Origin: Pilaira anomala
Taxonomy: Eukaryota > Mucoromycota > Mucoromycetes > Mucorales > Mucoraceae
DNA: 64,000 bases
Assembly (NCBI GenBank): GCA_025716855.1
Contig: JAIXMQ010000095.1
Span: 1-64,000 of the forward strand
Direction of reading: 5' to 3'
The notes beneath the pieces are model-generated. The model worked only from the letters and a program-made list of their open reading frames with translations, made no database searches and was not told where the DNA came from. Positions within the stretch are counted from its first letter, which is position 1. The number at the start of each line of letters is the position of its first letter. The position numbers and the translations under genes are program-made. Positions 36,000 to 47,225 of this stretch are shown piece after piece.

Positions 36000-36632
36000 T
36001 GTTGCCAGCGGTAAGAAAATACTTTTGTTACAAAGAGGTTATTCAGTGTCTAATAAAATTTAATAACTAATTTTCTTTTCTGTACAGACGGCCTTGCTTA
36101 CCAACGGCTAACTATCTCGTCCTGACAGATTTGGGCGGAATATCTTTTTTTTTATCCAATACATGCAGTCTGCACAAAAAATCGCAGCAAAAAGAAGAGT
36201 TGAAATTCCTTTTAAAGAAACAAGAAGAAGAAACCATTCAAATTAGATCATTGGTACGCCTGGGTAAAAGGGACCGAAGAGTAAGCACACATACAGACAC
36301 CCATATCATAAATAAGTATCATTCATTCTATTTCTTTCAAATTAAATTGTAGGAAATTGAAGTTGGGGAACCGGTATGTAAAGTATAAAATATCGCTTTT
36401 ATAATAATGATTTTAGGAAAATGTGAAAATCGGATATTAGGTCGAATAGCAGATAAACCACAACTGAAGCATCAACCAGCAACATTGAATCAATTTTCAG
36501 TGAAGGAAGAGAAGATGAAAAGGCAAATGCCTTGTTAAAACGTGCTCCTGGTGCGATTGAAGGCTTGAACTTTACTATTGTTAAACGACGACCATGTCTT
36601 CAAATGCAAACATTTATGGGAAGAAGATAACA
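36000..36632 (+). pseudogene. Unrecognised locus with splice-like signals but broken frames
   Basis: An ATG at 36000 is followed at once by GTAAGA, a TACAG acceptor near 36087, an open stretch 36090-36281 with QQKEELKFLLKKQEEETIQI and RSLVRLGKRDRR, a GTAAGC donor, a TTGTAG acceptor and a mini-exon EIEVGEP followed by GTATGT. A further stretch to about 36630 reads NALLKRAPGAIEGLNFTIVK. The pieces look like consecutive exons of a charged, helical protein, but I could not join them in one phase without stops. Either it is a decayed gene or an exon structure I failed to solve. No family is recognised. Confidence 0.35.
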
Positions 36633-37293
36633 TAACGCAATGAAGTGAGTAAGAGAAAAGACACGGCAAGTAGCTATTTTAGTGAAATTAAGTAACTAAA
36701 TAAATTTCAAACTGTGCAACACTATACTACATTATTAGTCAAAAAAAGAATCTTCAGAATTTAAAGAAGTGTATCACTAAAAAGTTAATATTTTTATTAC
36801 CAGCTTAAAACAACTCTCTGATCTTTTTTGTTCTGTAGTTGATTGTTTTGGTTAAACAAATTTTGTCCTTAATTTAGATTTTAAACCGTTATAAAATAAA
36901 CATCATCTTATAATTGTACATATGTTTTTTTTTAAAAAAAAAAGTATATTTGTACAAAAAAACACATGTCGAACTACTCACTATATTTTAATTAAAGAAA
37001 AAAAAAAGCGTCATAATTCATATCATGCATTTATATAATTAATTACAGGGAAATAGAATGCCGAGACAGCAAGTTAGTGGTACAGTCCAACCTTTATCAG
37101 TAATTAAATCGCGTGCCATTATGTCTTGCTGAAGATTTTCCCTTAAACTTTAAAAAATCCTTTATTTAAGTAACTTTTTTTTTCTCTCTCTCTCTCTTCT
37201 TTTTCTCTTTCTCTTTTTCTCATACATCTGTTTTTCTTTTATCTCTCTCTCTCTCTTTCTCTCTCCCTTTCTCAAATTTATCTGACTAACAAC
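36633..37293. other. Intergenic region with CT-rich promoter tract
   Basis: About 660 bp. The last 120 bp (37175-37275) before the secreted-protein gene is an almost uninterrupted CT-rich tract of the (TC)n type, often seen just upstream of strongly expressed fungal genes. No coding frame supported. Confidence 0.5.
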
Positions 37294-37605
37294 ATGAAAA
37301 CATCTACACTCATTTATATTGTTGTCGCCACATTGTTCACTAGTAGATCAACAGCAAATCTTTTAGATTTAAGTGATTATGGATTATGTGAGGTACCAGG
37401 TGATGTATCTGATTGTGCTTTCGCCTGTCATGAAATGGTAAAAGGTGAAGGAAATTGTGTGTTCAACAAATGTTATTGTACAGATAAACCAGAAGCTGGA
37501 AAATGTGAAGACGATGATCATGAAACTTGCGATGCGTTTTGTCAAGAATTATCTGGAGATTATGATGGTTTCTGTATGGATAATCAGTGTAGCTGCCTTC
37601 TCTAA
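37294..37605 (+). CDS. Secreted protein with two tandem defensin-like (CS-alpha-beta) domains
   Basis: Single exon of 103 aa. Residues 1-21 form a signal peptide (lysine, hydrophobic core, ending STA). The mature part has twelve cysteines at 32, 41, 45, 55, 60, 62 and 71, 79, 83, 94, 99, 101. Both halves show the order C...CxxxC...C...CxC with nearly equal spacing (8-3-9-4-1 and 7-3-10-4-1), and each has a gamma-core-like GxC before the CxC pair (GNC, GFC). That is the layout of the cysteine-stabilised alpha-beta fold of defensins. Unlike typical antimicrobial defensins, both domains are strongly acidic. Activity is unknown: antimicrobial, signalling and effector roles are all open. The CT-rich tract upstream suggests good expression. 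Confidence 0.8.
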   Translation: MKTSTLIYIVVATLFTSRSTANLLDLSDYGLCEVPGDVSDCAFACHEMVKGEGNCVFNKCYCTDKPEAGKCEDDDHETCDAFCQELSGDYDGFCMDNQCSCLL

Positions 37606-37895
37606 AACAAAAACAAACTTCTTCAGCGATATATAAGCCCATCTTTTGTAACACTACCACCATTACTTATACCTCTCTCTCTCTCTCTCTCTCTCTACTT
37701 TCTCTCTGTTAGAGGGACCTAATACTATACTATTTATTTCTTAATACTAATGCTTGACTCTATTTTGTATATAAAAATCAAAGAGTCTATAATACTACTA
37801 CACATCCCTTACTTTCCTTCTACTATCAACTTCTCTCCCCTTCTTCTATCTCCCCTACTAATAATCTTGTTCTTTTTTTTTTCGCCTCCCCTCCT

Positions 37896-37947
<52 letters not shown>

Positions 37948-38502
37948 TAACAAATAACAATAACAATCAACTTGAACTGTTTTTTTTATATATATAAATA
38001 TGTCACTTTGTTGTTTTGTTTAAATAATAAAAGAATTTGTTTTCGGCTGATATTTCTTTTTGGGTAGTACTGGATCTCAATAATAACTCATTGCAAAGCC
38101 GGATTTTTTTTTTTTTTTTTTTTTTTGTGTATATATCGAGACCAAAAAAGATCAGTTACAAAGGAAAATGGCGCGTACTATATAAATTTTGATCAATGTG
38201 TTACTATCATAAGAATGATCTGTGTTACTATCATAAAACCAGTTCTTATTATTTACACCTGTCAAAAAAAGGAGAGAAAAAAAAATTTTTTTTTTTCCTC
38301 ATTTGGATTTTTTCAAACAACAATGGAGACAAAGAAATCTGTTTTAACTCCTCTCACTCCTCTCTCACTCCTCTCTCTCTCTCACTCACTCACACACACA
38401 CACTCCTCTTTCTCCTACCCACCCCGCACCCCTAATATAGTACATCCCTACACACATCACAATGGTTCTCCCCTTTAAAAAAAGAAGTATCATATATTTA
38501 TT
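37606..38502. other. Low-complexity intergenic region
   Basis: About 900 bp dominated by simple sequence: a CT repeat (37672-37697), a 47-base T run (37898-37944), another T run (about 38105-38127) and CTCACT/CA repeats (38350-38405). A short duplicated phrase, GTTACTATCATAA, occurs twice near 38200-38240. No gene supported. Confidence 0.6.
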
Positions 38503-39870
38503 TTAGTCACGAAATGATAATGATGTATTTTTAGCTCTTCGAGCAAAACTATTATATAACGGTGTACCAGATACAGCGCTGACAGGTTCTGGATCAACAG
38601 CTGGTTTGTAGTCACAATCAATAGTTAAATTCGGTTTGTTATTATTATGATGCGTTGAAGAAGAAACGGAAGGAGGATAAGATCTTTCGAGACTGTTATC
38701 TTCTCCTTCTTTGTTGACTGCTGGGTAGTAATCCAATAAAGAAGGTAAACTAGGCGCACTACTGTAATAAGGATTATCCAATGGTTTAGAAGAAGGTGAG
38801 TAGTCAACGAAAGGTTTAGAAGAAGGTGAGAAATAATCGTCAGGTTTTGAAGGAGTATAATCAAAGAGCTTTGGAAGTGAATAATCGAATGGTTTTGGTG
38901 GAAGATAATCATAAGAATGTTTGTTATTAGAAGGCGAATAATAATCCGATGCCTTATTTGATGAATAATAATCCGTTTGTTTAGGTGAGAATTTAAATAC
39001 TTTTGCGTAATCTTGCTTTGAAGGTGTCAAGAGACCGGATGGATTATTTAAACTGGTAATGGAATACATTGAAGCAGGTCTCTCTGGCATGTATCGTCCC
39101 CATAAGGGTTCACCTGTTGATTTCACAGGTATTTCTTTTACTTTTTGTTGATGGGCTAGTGCATATACTGCAAGTCCTACAAGTGAAATCCATAGAATAC
39201 AAAGTGCGATAGATAACATCCAAGTAAAGTCGCTCAGGAGACATCTGAGAGATAAGTTAGCGGCCTTTTTTTTTTCATATGTAAATTTTTTTTTTTCTCT
39301 GCTACCTTTGATAGAGTAATGGATAAAATTTATCACGGGATGCATCAAATAGTTCACAATTAGATAAAAGATTATTTGAAGCTCTTTCGAGTATCACTAA
39401 ACCATTCGTCCAGGGCTCTAATGAATAGGATAACATGGCAGTAACGATCGAAGCTAATAATGGTATGATGGTCAATGCGCCCATATATTTATCTAGTATA
39501 TATCGTCTTGGTTTATTGTAGTAACAGGCACCGAGACATAAGACAAGACTTCCTAACAGCGAAAAGCTTAATGATATAAACCATAACAAGTACTATGTCT
39601 GATATGATTAAAATGTGTAAAAATATTATATATGTATCTTATATATTTTACCTGCCAATGACCCGCTGTTAACCAATTTGGAATACCTGTCTTAAAAAAG
39701 AAAAAAAAAAGATAAGGTTCATTGTAATTCTTTAAATGTAATTTTTTTTTTTTTACCTTTTTTTGATATGTGTTTAATAAGACACATTGACTTATATGAC
39801 AAATAAAAGTAGATGTGCTCAAGAAGAAAGTCAAAAACCTTAGCGATTGTATGTACCAAAGTATTTGCAT
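38503..39870 (-). CDS. Four-span MARVEL-like membrane protein with Tyr/Pro repeat tail
   Basis: Four exons (39870-39757, 39690-39652, 39592-39306, 39244-38503) give 393 aa. Four hydrophobic spans lie at about 11-32, 52-76, 86-108 and 152-176, the layout of fungal MARVEL/SUR7-like plasma membrane proteins. The long C-terminal tail is Ser/Pro/Tyr-rich and contains a degenerate repeat with the core DYxxP(S)xKP (for example FDYSLPKLFDYTPSKPDDYF, then VDYSPSSKP). The topology predicts the tail in the cytosol. I do not recognise a specific orthologue. The repeat could be a multivalent docking or phosphorylation platform. Confidence 0.65.
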
Positions 39871-40185
39871 TATTATTTATTTTGAGTGAAAAAAAAAAAA
39901 AAAAAACGATAAATATATATAAATAAAACAAAAGAGAAAAGAGAGACAGAGAGAGAGTGTGTATATGAATGGGCTATATATATATATATAAATAAACAAG
40001 AGAACAATGCAGGGAACCCTTTTCTTATTCTAAGGAGGATAACAACAACAAGGCTGCGGTTCTATCGTTACCTGTTTCTTTGGTCATGATGTTCAAAGTC
40101 AAGAAAAAAATTTGTTTTTATTATGTTTTTTCCCTCTTCTTTCCCTTTTTATTAAGGGATTAGAATTTTATTATGATATTACGCA
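39871..40185. other. Intergenic spacer between two minus-strand genes
   Basis: About 315 bp. TA and GA repeats lie at 39940-39990. A minus-strand mini-frame from 40087 (MTKETGNDRTAALLLSSLE, then stop) is present; its GGTAAC could be a donor, so it might be an upstream exon, but no joining was found. Confidence 0.35.
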
Positions 40186-41224
40186 TTAAAATTCCTCTGA
40201 TTCAATAACTAAACCACAGGACTCACATTTTTGAATCGATTGATCATTTTGATCTTGAGTAGTAGGGCCGAATTGATGTTTATGAGGACCTTCTTGTCTC
40301 TTTCTTTCCCAACTGCTTGTCATCGTTCTCCTTCTTAAATCCGCAAGTTTCTCTTTAAACTTTTTCTCTTTCTTCTCTTTTTTTTGTATCTCTCTTCTTT
40401 CATATTCTGCATCTAATCCTTCAGGTCCTTCCCATTTCTTGAAAGCATATTCTTCTACCTATTGTTTTGTATAAATAATAAGATCGATTTTTTTTTTTTT
40501 TTTAAACAGTAGTGTTACCATTTCTCGAACATAAAGCATCATATCATTCCATGTTGATTTATGTGGATTAGGTTTAGACCAATGTGGTAATAATTCAGGA
40601 TCTTTTAATTCAGCTTATATAAAAAGTAAAGTTAGTAGGCCTTTGTTTTTTTTTTCGTAGAGTGGTACAAATGTAAATCGCAGACTTACGATCCGTAAGT
40701 AAATAATCTTCTTTAGCCTCAGTCTTTGTAATTAAACTATACTTTTCAGGATATTTGTCTTTACAAGTCGAGCAAAGAAATATATGAAAGACGTTAAAAA
40801 AAATTGGGTCCAAGTCCATCGATTGACATTCTTTACATTTAGGGTTTTCGTGAGCTTCTAACGAAGGAGCTTTTTTTTTAAGAAAAAATAGTAGTAGTTA
40901 GCATAATGTATATCGCTTCTCCCTTTTCTCCCTAGCTTTACGATAATAAGGTTCAATGACATAGGTTCGTTTCTTTTCCTCGTTGAATTTATTATTTCCT
41001 TCAGTTTCGTCAATAATAAAACCACCTTTACTATTCTCCAAAGTACTTAGATCGTATTCATAAAAGGTCTTTAACCATTTAGCTTTTTTGGGTGGTTCAG
41101 GTTTACTACTAGTAGGTTCTGTTGTTGCTTTTCTTTTTTGTTTCAAACGTTCTAAAGCTTTTGCTTTATTCGCTGCAATCAAGTCTAGTTGAGCTTGAGT
41201 TAGTTCTTTTCTAGGTTCTGACAT
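40186..41224 (-). CDS. RAD14: Nucleotide-excision repair protein XPA/Rad14
   Basis: Four exons (41224-40942, 40869-40690, 40613-40519, 40458-40186) give 276 aa, close to the human length of 273. After a Lys/Pro-rich start comes DSKGGFI-like [13 protein letters not shown], then the C4 zinc finger CKEC ... CSTC, followed by [16 protein letters not shown] and [19 protein letters not shown], the conserved DNA-binding core, and a Lys/Glu-rich helix ending in [21 protein letters not shown] verifies damage and positions RPA and TFIIH in the nucleus. The C-terminal [13 protein letters not shown] adds a second Cys pair shared with animal XPA. Confidence 0.96.
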
Positions 41225-41399
41225 GAAAGAGAAAAAAGTAATACACAAAAGAAGAACTGCGGATTCATGTGACTTATAAAGACAATTTTTTTTATATTTT
41301 TTTTTTCTTTAAAAGGATTAAAATACGTTTTGTTTATTTAAGCAAAACAGGGACACATCGTATTGAAAAAAAAAAAAGTAAAAGAGAGGAAAGTTAAAT

Positions 41400-42144
41400 T
41401 TACTCGCGGTTACCACGGCCTAGAAAAAAAGAAAAGAGTCAATACAATTGATCTTTTTAAACACGCAATTCACTCTTTTATAAAAATATCCCAAAAAATA
41501 AAAACTTACCAAGACCACCACGGAACTCGGGCTTGAAGTCACCGGAAGCTCCTTCCTTGCGTCTGTAGTTATCACGATCACCACGGGGAGCACGGTTCTC
41601 GCGGTCACCACCGACTATAATAAAGTATTTTGATTAAGTATATGATTGAATTCTCTAAAACTTTCTACAATAAAAACTTACAAGCACGACGAGGGGCAGC
41701 GGGGCGAGCAGACTTCTTCAAGGTAGCGGGAACAATCTCAGTAGGCAAGTGAAGGACTAAAAAAGAAAAAGAAGTTTAGTTGTGGTTGTTCTAATAGCTA
41801 AATATTTTTTTTAAAAAAAAAAATAAACGTACATTCACGGAGGTAATCAATACCCTCATCGGTGAGGGTATAGTAGTACCATTGCCAAGAGAATTGAGTC
41901 TTGACGAAACCCTTGGAGGTCAAAGATTGCATGAGCTTGATGACCTCGAGGTTAGGAACATCGATATCAGCGTGCTTGGGGAGGTTATAATCCTTAGGAG
42001 CAACAAGGGCACCGTCTAATGAGGAGATTTTTTTTTTTTTTTTTAGCTTTTACTATTATTTTATCACTTGAATAAGAATAATAAAGACTTACCCTTGAAG
42101 AGGGCCTCATAAACGGCCTTTCTGTTTTGCTTAGATACAAGCAT
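41400..42144 (-). CDS. RPS10: 40S ribosomal protein S10 (eS10)
   Basis: Five exons (42144-42093, 42015-41833, 41756-41682, 41614-41510, 41419-41400) give 144 aa. It begins [18 protein letters not shown] and contains [40 protein letters not shown] and the RPAAPRRA / RGDRDNYRR basic-aromatic tail of eS10. Just upstream of the ATG an acceptor-like TTAG (about 42156) and a GTAAGT on the same strand at about 42448 suggest a 5' UTR intron of about 290 nt. It is divergent with TRM82. Confidence 0.96.
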
Positions 42145-42673
42145 GATGTTACCTAATTAATAAACATGAATATTTGGAGCTAATGAATATCAAAATAAAG
42201 AGAGAAAGATGTATAAAAAAAAAAGAAGGTTGAAAGAGTAAAACATGAAGGGCTATTGCTGTCTGTATCCAATTTGTCGATAACTGATATGTATGATTTT
42301 ATTGTAGTTGTTGTAGTTGTATTTGATTTATAATTGCCAATCCATCTATCCATCCAGTTTCATGTATACATTTTCTATCCTCTCTATCTTCTTTTTTTTT
42401 TCTCTCTCTCTCTCATCACTTAATTTTTTTTTTTAATGATGAACTTACAATACGATGATGAAAGAGGGGCTTGTCAATAATTCAGCTTTCTTTGGCCACA
42501 CATAGTAGGGCTCCCCCTTTTCCCCATCCCATCCGCAGACAAGGTCCTTTTGAAACGCCTCTCATCCCGGACCGGAAGGTTTTAGAAAAAAAAAAGAAGT
42601 ACTTCTTGAACACGAACATGATAATTTTTTTTTAATAGTTGAAGAAAGCCTCTTTTCTTGTTTTTGTTTAATC
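42145..42673. promoter_or_regulatory. Shared divergent promoter RPS10 / TRM82
   Basis: About 530 bp between divergent starts, including the probable 5' UTR intron of RPS10. The segment 42505-42590 is conspicuously GC-rich for this window (CCCATCCCATCCGCAG, CATCCCGGACCGGAAGG) and contains an inverted CCGG-type core. This is likely the promoter core of the ribosomal protein gene. Confidence 0.5.
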
Positions 42674-43210
42674 ATGTCTACTAAACTTCCTTTCACTAAA
42701 ATCGTTCATAACCCTAAAAAGTCAGAACTTGTTTTGGCTAATGGTCATCACTTTCTTGTCTTAAATACCAGGTAAAAATAAAATAAAAAATTGACAGAAG
42801 ACAATAGATCTAATAAAGTTAAAAAAGTACTGGTGAGTTGATCAAGAGCTACCCTGAAGACGCTAAAGTTGAGCCAGTTACTGACTACTACCGCTGTATG
42901 TCTTTCAACAAGGACGGTAGTTTATTAGCTACTTCTGGTGAGAACAAGCAAATTATTGTTTGGGATACACAAGATTGGACTGTTAAGAACACAAAGTAAG
43001 CTGGACAACTACAAGTTTTTTTTTTTTAAAAAAAAAAAACGGTATATATTAACTTTCAAGTGTTTTAGGCCTGCTTATAAGCGTATCAATGCTGTTCAAT
43101 TCACAAGTGATTCAAGCGAGATTGTTGCTGCTGATAAATTCGGTGATGTTTACAAGTAAAAAAAAAAAAAGATATTATTCTTTTTTATTATTTTTATTTA
43201 ACCATTGTTT

Positions 43211-43245
<35 letters not shown>

Positions 43246-44154
43246 TCATTCTTTAAAAGATGATACACCTGTCAGTGAAGAAAAGCAACTCCCTGTATTA
43301 GGTCATGTCTCCATGGTAACTGATATGGTAAGAGAAAATTATTATTTTTTTTAAAAAAAAAAAAAGAAAATATCGTATACTGAGAATGATGATGATAAAT
43401 AGGTATTGACACCCGATGATAAATTTGTAATTACTTCTGATCGTGATGAACATATCAGAGTGAGTCGTTATCCTAACGGTTATAACATTGAATGTTTCTG
43501 TTTAGGTCACACCGAGTAAGTAATAAAAAGAGATATAAAAAAAAAGGAGGGGGGTATACTAACAAAAGTATCAATAGTGTGGTGACATGTATTCAATTGT
43601 TACCTTGGAACACTAGTATTTTAGTTTCTGCAGGTGGAGATGGTACAATTCGTCTCTGGGATACCTTAAAGGGTACACAAATTCAATGCTTGGACCTTAA
43701 GGAACAAATTGAACCTTACAAGCCAACAGCCGCGGATGCTAATTCAGAAGATGCGATTGTGAGCAGCATTTCTTTTGACAGCGCTACTCAACGTGTAGCA
43801 GTTGCATTTGCTAAATCCCCTGCCATTTTACTTTTAGCTTATAAAGAGAATAAGCTCGAGTTTGAACAAACGATTGTGACCGAATCACCTGTATTAGATA
43901 TTGCGTTTGATAACGAGAGTAAACTTTGGATCAGTCATGATGGAGCGGAATCGATTTCGGTTTATAATGAAAAGGTTGAAAAGGTACCTGAATTGACAGA
44001 AAAGATTAACAAGGCAAGTGTTTGTCAAGCAGATAAAATCTTTGATCTTTACACTATCTTTGGACTTCGTAAATTCCTTGAACTTCCCGAGAATCTTGTT
44101 ACTGCTTATGCAGAAGAAGCTAAAAACAAAAAGAGAAAGACAACTGCTGCATAG
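42674..44154 (+). CDS. TRM82: tRNA (guanine-N7) methyltransferase non-catalytic subunit, WD40 protein Trm82/WDR4
   Basis: Six exons (42674-42771, 42828-42995, 43069-43155, 43246-43327, 43403-43515, 43578-44154) give 374 aa. WD-like repeats are visible: [20 protein letters not shown] with [46 protein letters not shown] and the diagnostic [16 protein letters not shown], then [14 protein letters not shown]. This order matches Trm82/WDR4, which stabilises the Trm8 catalytic subunit to make m7G46 in tRNA. The C-terminus is a basic KNKKRK tail. Intron 3 ends in a 31-base T run directly before its AG. Confidence 0.92.
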
Positions 44155-44323
44155 AAGAAAGAAAAAAAAAAAAATAGAAATAGAAAATTGTGAATATTAT
44201 AAAATAAATGGAGGAGAATTTTTTTTTTTTTTTTTTTATGTATATATAAAAATAATAAGTGATGGTGGTGGTAGATAGTGAGGGTATTATATGTAAAGAA
44301 ATGAAGAAGAGGGTGTTTTTTTT
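44155..44323. other. Convergent 3' ends
   Basis: About 170 bp separates the TRM82 and NIPA-like stops. It has A and T runs and a GGTGGTGGTAG phrase; only 3' UTRs are expected here. Confidence 0.5.
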
Positions 44324-46417
44324 TTAAGATAAATCACGTTCGTCTTCTTGAATTTGAATTAATTTGGAAGTACGTCTATTATTGTTGATGTTGTTGTTAT
44401 TATTTTGAAGTGGCATTAATTCTCGATCAGATTCTTCATGATGAAAAGAAGAAGGTGTAGGTATTTCGATTTCAACAGCATCTGGATCTTCTAATCCATT
44501 ACTATCATAAGGTGTTGTAGTATGAGATGTGATAGCAGAAGTAATACCAGAAATGATATTACCTAGGGTATTTTCGTTATTACGACGTGGAGAATGAGTA
44601 GGTAATTGAATAGCGCCTTGTTGTTCATCGTTACGATCTAATAATTGAGAAGCCATAGAGATACCTCTAAATACAGAACTATGTCTACGATGTCCATGAT
44701 GATGATTCATACTACTGACAAGATGACTATTGGCTTCTTGCCAAGCTTCAAAACTGTTGTTGTTGTTGTTGTTGTTGTTGTTATTGTTATTATTGTTATT
44801 GTTTGTGATTAAAGAAATACGTTTACGAGCTTGTTGTTGTTGAAGATGATCAGAAGGTAATAAATTAAGTCTATCTAAAGCTTCTTCTTCATCAGAAAAA
44901 GAAATTGCGGTTCCACTATCGGCACTATTCGATAAAGCAGGAGTAGGATTGTTGATACGTTTTGATCTTTTTGAAGTAATTAAATAAACACCCAAGAATT
45001 CGACAGCACAACCCGACATGAAACCAGATAATTGTTCCATTTCCATGCCGTCAAAATCATGATAGAGTACAGCACTTCCAATGATTGCGGAAACGGTAAA
45101 TAAAACGAATTGAGTAGGAATGACTTCGGTTGAATCGAATCTTTGTAATGCTTTGTTTAAATATTTAATTTGTAAAATTGCTGTTACTACTAGTACAAAG
45201 ATAAGTAAATAAGAAACAGGGTAACTATATGAAGGTGTCATGTTAGTGAATATATCTTTTTATAACATCTTTTTTTTTTTTTACTTACGCAAACATCTTG
45301 AAAAAGGTCAAGCTTAATAAGGATGCCACGCTTTTAGTAGAAAGTACAGTGTAACCACCTAAAAAAGATATATATATATAAAAAGTTAATTTTTTTTTTT
45401 TTTTGTGAGAGAAAATGCATTGAACTACCATAGATGGCAACTAATCCCAAGTCAATCATAATACTGGAAGCACCATAAAGAGGAGATAGAATAGTTAAAG
45501 TAACAATAGCACAAGCCGTCAAAATGAAATAAATAATGGATTGTAATTGAGTCAATGACTCTACAATTAATTCAGGTGACAACTAAAGAAAGAGGAAATG
45601 TCAGGCGAGAGAGATTAAAAGAGAAACAAGATGATTCATTTTTACCTCAATCTCTTGTGAGTTTGAACTAAAGACTACCATGGCAGCACCAGTGACAGCC
45701 AAGATAACACCGATCAAATCACGTTTTCTAAATAATTCCTTCAACATGAGCGGGGCCAAGATGACATTGGCAACTAAAGTCGTTGTTCCCAATGGAGCAA
45801 TAGTTGAAGCGGGAGCGAAACCATAAGCAACAAAGTTACCTACTTCACCTAAAATCATGAGCGTGATACCTAACCACCATAATTTAGATTTTAAATATTC
45901 AGTTTCTCCAGCACCCGTTGTTTGTGATTGTTCCATTGTCATGATTAACTTTTGTCTTTCTAATAAGTGTTGTTGTTGTTGTTGTTGTTGTTGAGTAATA
46001 GAGTCTAAAGAAGATCTAGGCGAAGAATCATATCCATCATCTGGACAGAATCCATTGTATTGTGTCGTACTAGATATCCATTGAGGTGGTTCATCCATAT
46101 TGGCAAAATAATTTGCCATTTGTTTTTCTTGAATGTTGTTATGCTGCAGAGAAAAAATAATTAATTAGAAAAAAAAAAAAAAAAAGGGAGTATATATACA
46201 TGTAATTCTATCAACTTACAGCTCGTTTTTGTACATTTAATGCAACAGATATAAGTGCCTGAAAAATTTATTTGTGAGTATATATAAAAAGAGAGAGAGA
46301 GAAAGAGAGAGAGATTAAGAGATTGTTACTTACATTACCACAAATAGAGACAAGTACGCCAATAAAGGTACGTAAGTCTACTTCAGTAGTCGCTGGTTCT
46401 ATGGTATTATTATTCAT
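44324..46417 (-). CDS. NIPA-type magnesium transporter-like membrane protein
   Basis: Six exons (46417-46334, 46258-46220, 46143-45646, 45582-45429, 45358-45289, 45224-44324) give 581 aa. The first span reads FIGVLVSICGNALISVALNV, and later spans include LWWLGITLMILGEVGNFVAY, FAPASTIAPLGTTTLVANVI, VILAVTGAAMVV and GAVLYHDF-like segments, the signature of the NIPA (PF05653) family. NIPA proteins are proposed Mg2+ transporters of endosomes/plasma membrane. An insertion of about 70 residues between spans 1 and 2 carries polyGln (about 92-99), and the long cytosolic tail has a 14-residue polyAsn and Ser/Thr-rich segments. The family match is firm; the substrate is by family. Confidence 0.88.
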
Positions 46418-47225
46418 TAAGGTATACTTTTTTAAAGTGCTTTCTTAAGCAGGTATGTATAGAAAAAAAGGAAAAAAAAAAAAAGAAACAAACAAGGTTT
46501 TAGCCTTTTATACAAAAAAAAAGGGATCATTATTTTTTTAAAACGCAGAAGTTTTTTTTTTTTCTTTTTGTGTCTGTAAAAGAAAAACTATTGTTTGATC
46601 ATTTTACTGTAAGTGTTTTATATTGCAATTGCTAAGGAACAGTTTTATACTGTAAGCATTAGTCTCTCTTGAAAGAGATATCTCATATATACGATGTGTC
46701 TCTTCTGTAAATAAAAAAGACAAAATCCTTTTTTTAGTCAGTGTACATATGCTGCTGCTGTATTTAGACTACTACTGTTTTAAAAAAGCACCTCCTTCAA
46801 TAGAATTGTTAAATAACTATTCACGTTTCTGCTTTAAAAAAAAGATCTATTGTTTTCTCTTTTTCGTTTGTTACACGTAATTGATACTATTACTTGGCAA
46901 ATGAACTACGCTTTAAATACAGAAAAGAATATAAAGTACTTCTTTACTACGCTTTTATTTACTTGGCAAACACAACACATATTATATACTAATTATATAT
47001 TAAGTCTTTATTGTTTGATATTACCATTGGAACTCCTCAGAAATTAAAAAACGGGCATGTTGAATATTGCCCTTTTCAGGTAAAGGTACCACGAGCTTAC
47101 TATGAAATTTCGTTATACAGAAAAAAAAAAAAAAAATACGACCTTTTTTTTAATTCTCCTCTCACTATTCTACTCCTTTCTCTCTTTTTCTTCTTCTTCT
47201 TCTTCTTAACAATAATATATTAAAA
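46418..47225. other. Intergenic region, 0.8 kb
   Basis: Between divergent NIPA-like and coiled-coil genes. A short plus-strand stretch at 47011-47100 (FDITIGTPQKLKNGHVEYCP) resembles the first strand of a PX domain and ends without continuation (see findings). The remainder is A/T-rich promoter-like DNA with a TTC repeat just before the next start. Confidence 0.45.

Noticed and set aside
37672..37697. CT repeat considered as a terminator-like element
   Set aside because: Simple CT microsatellites are common throughout this spacer and nothing links it to termination.
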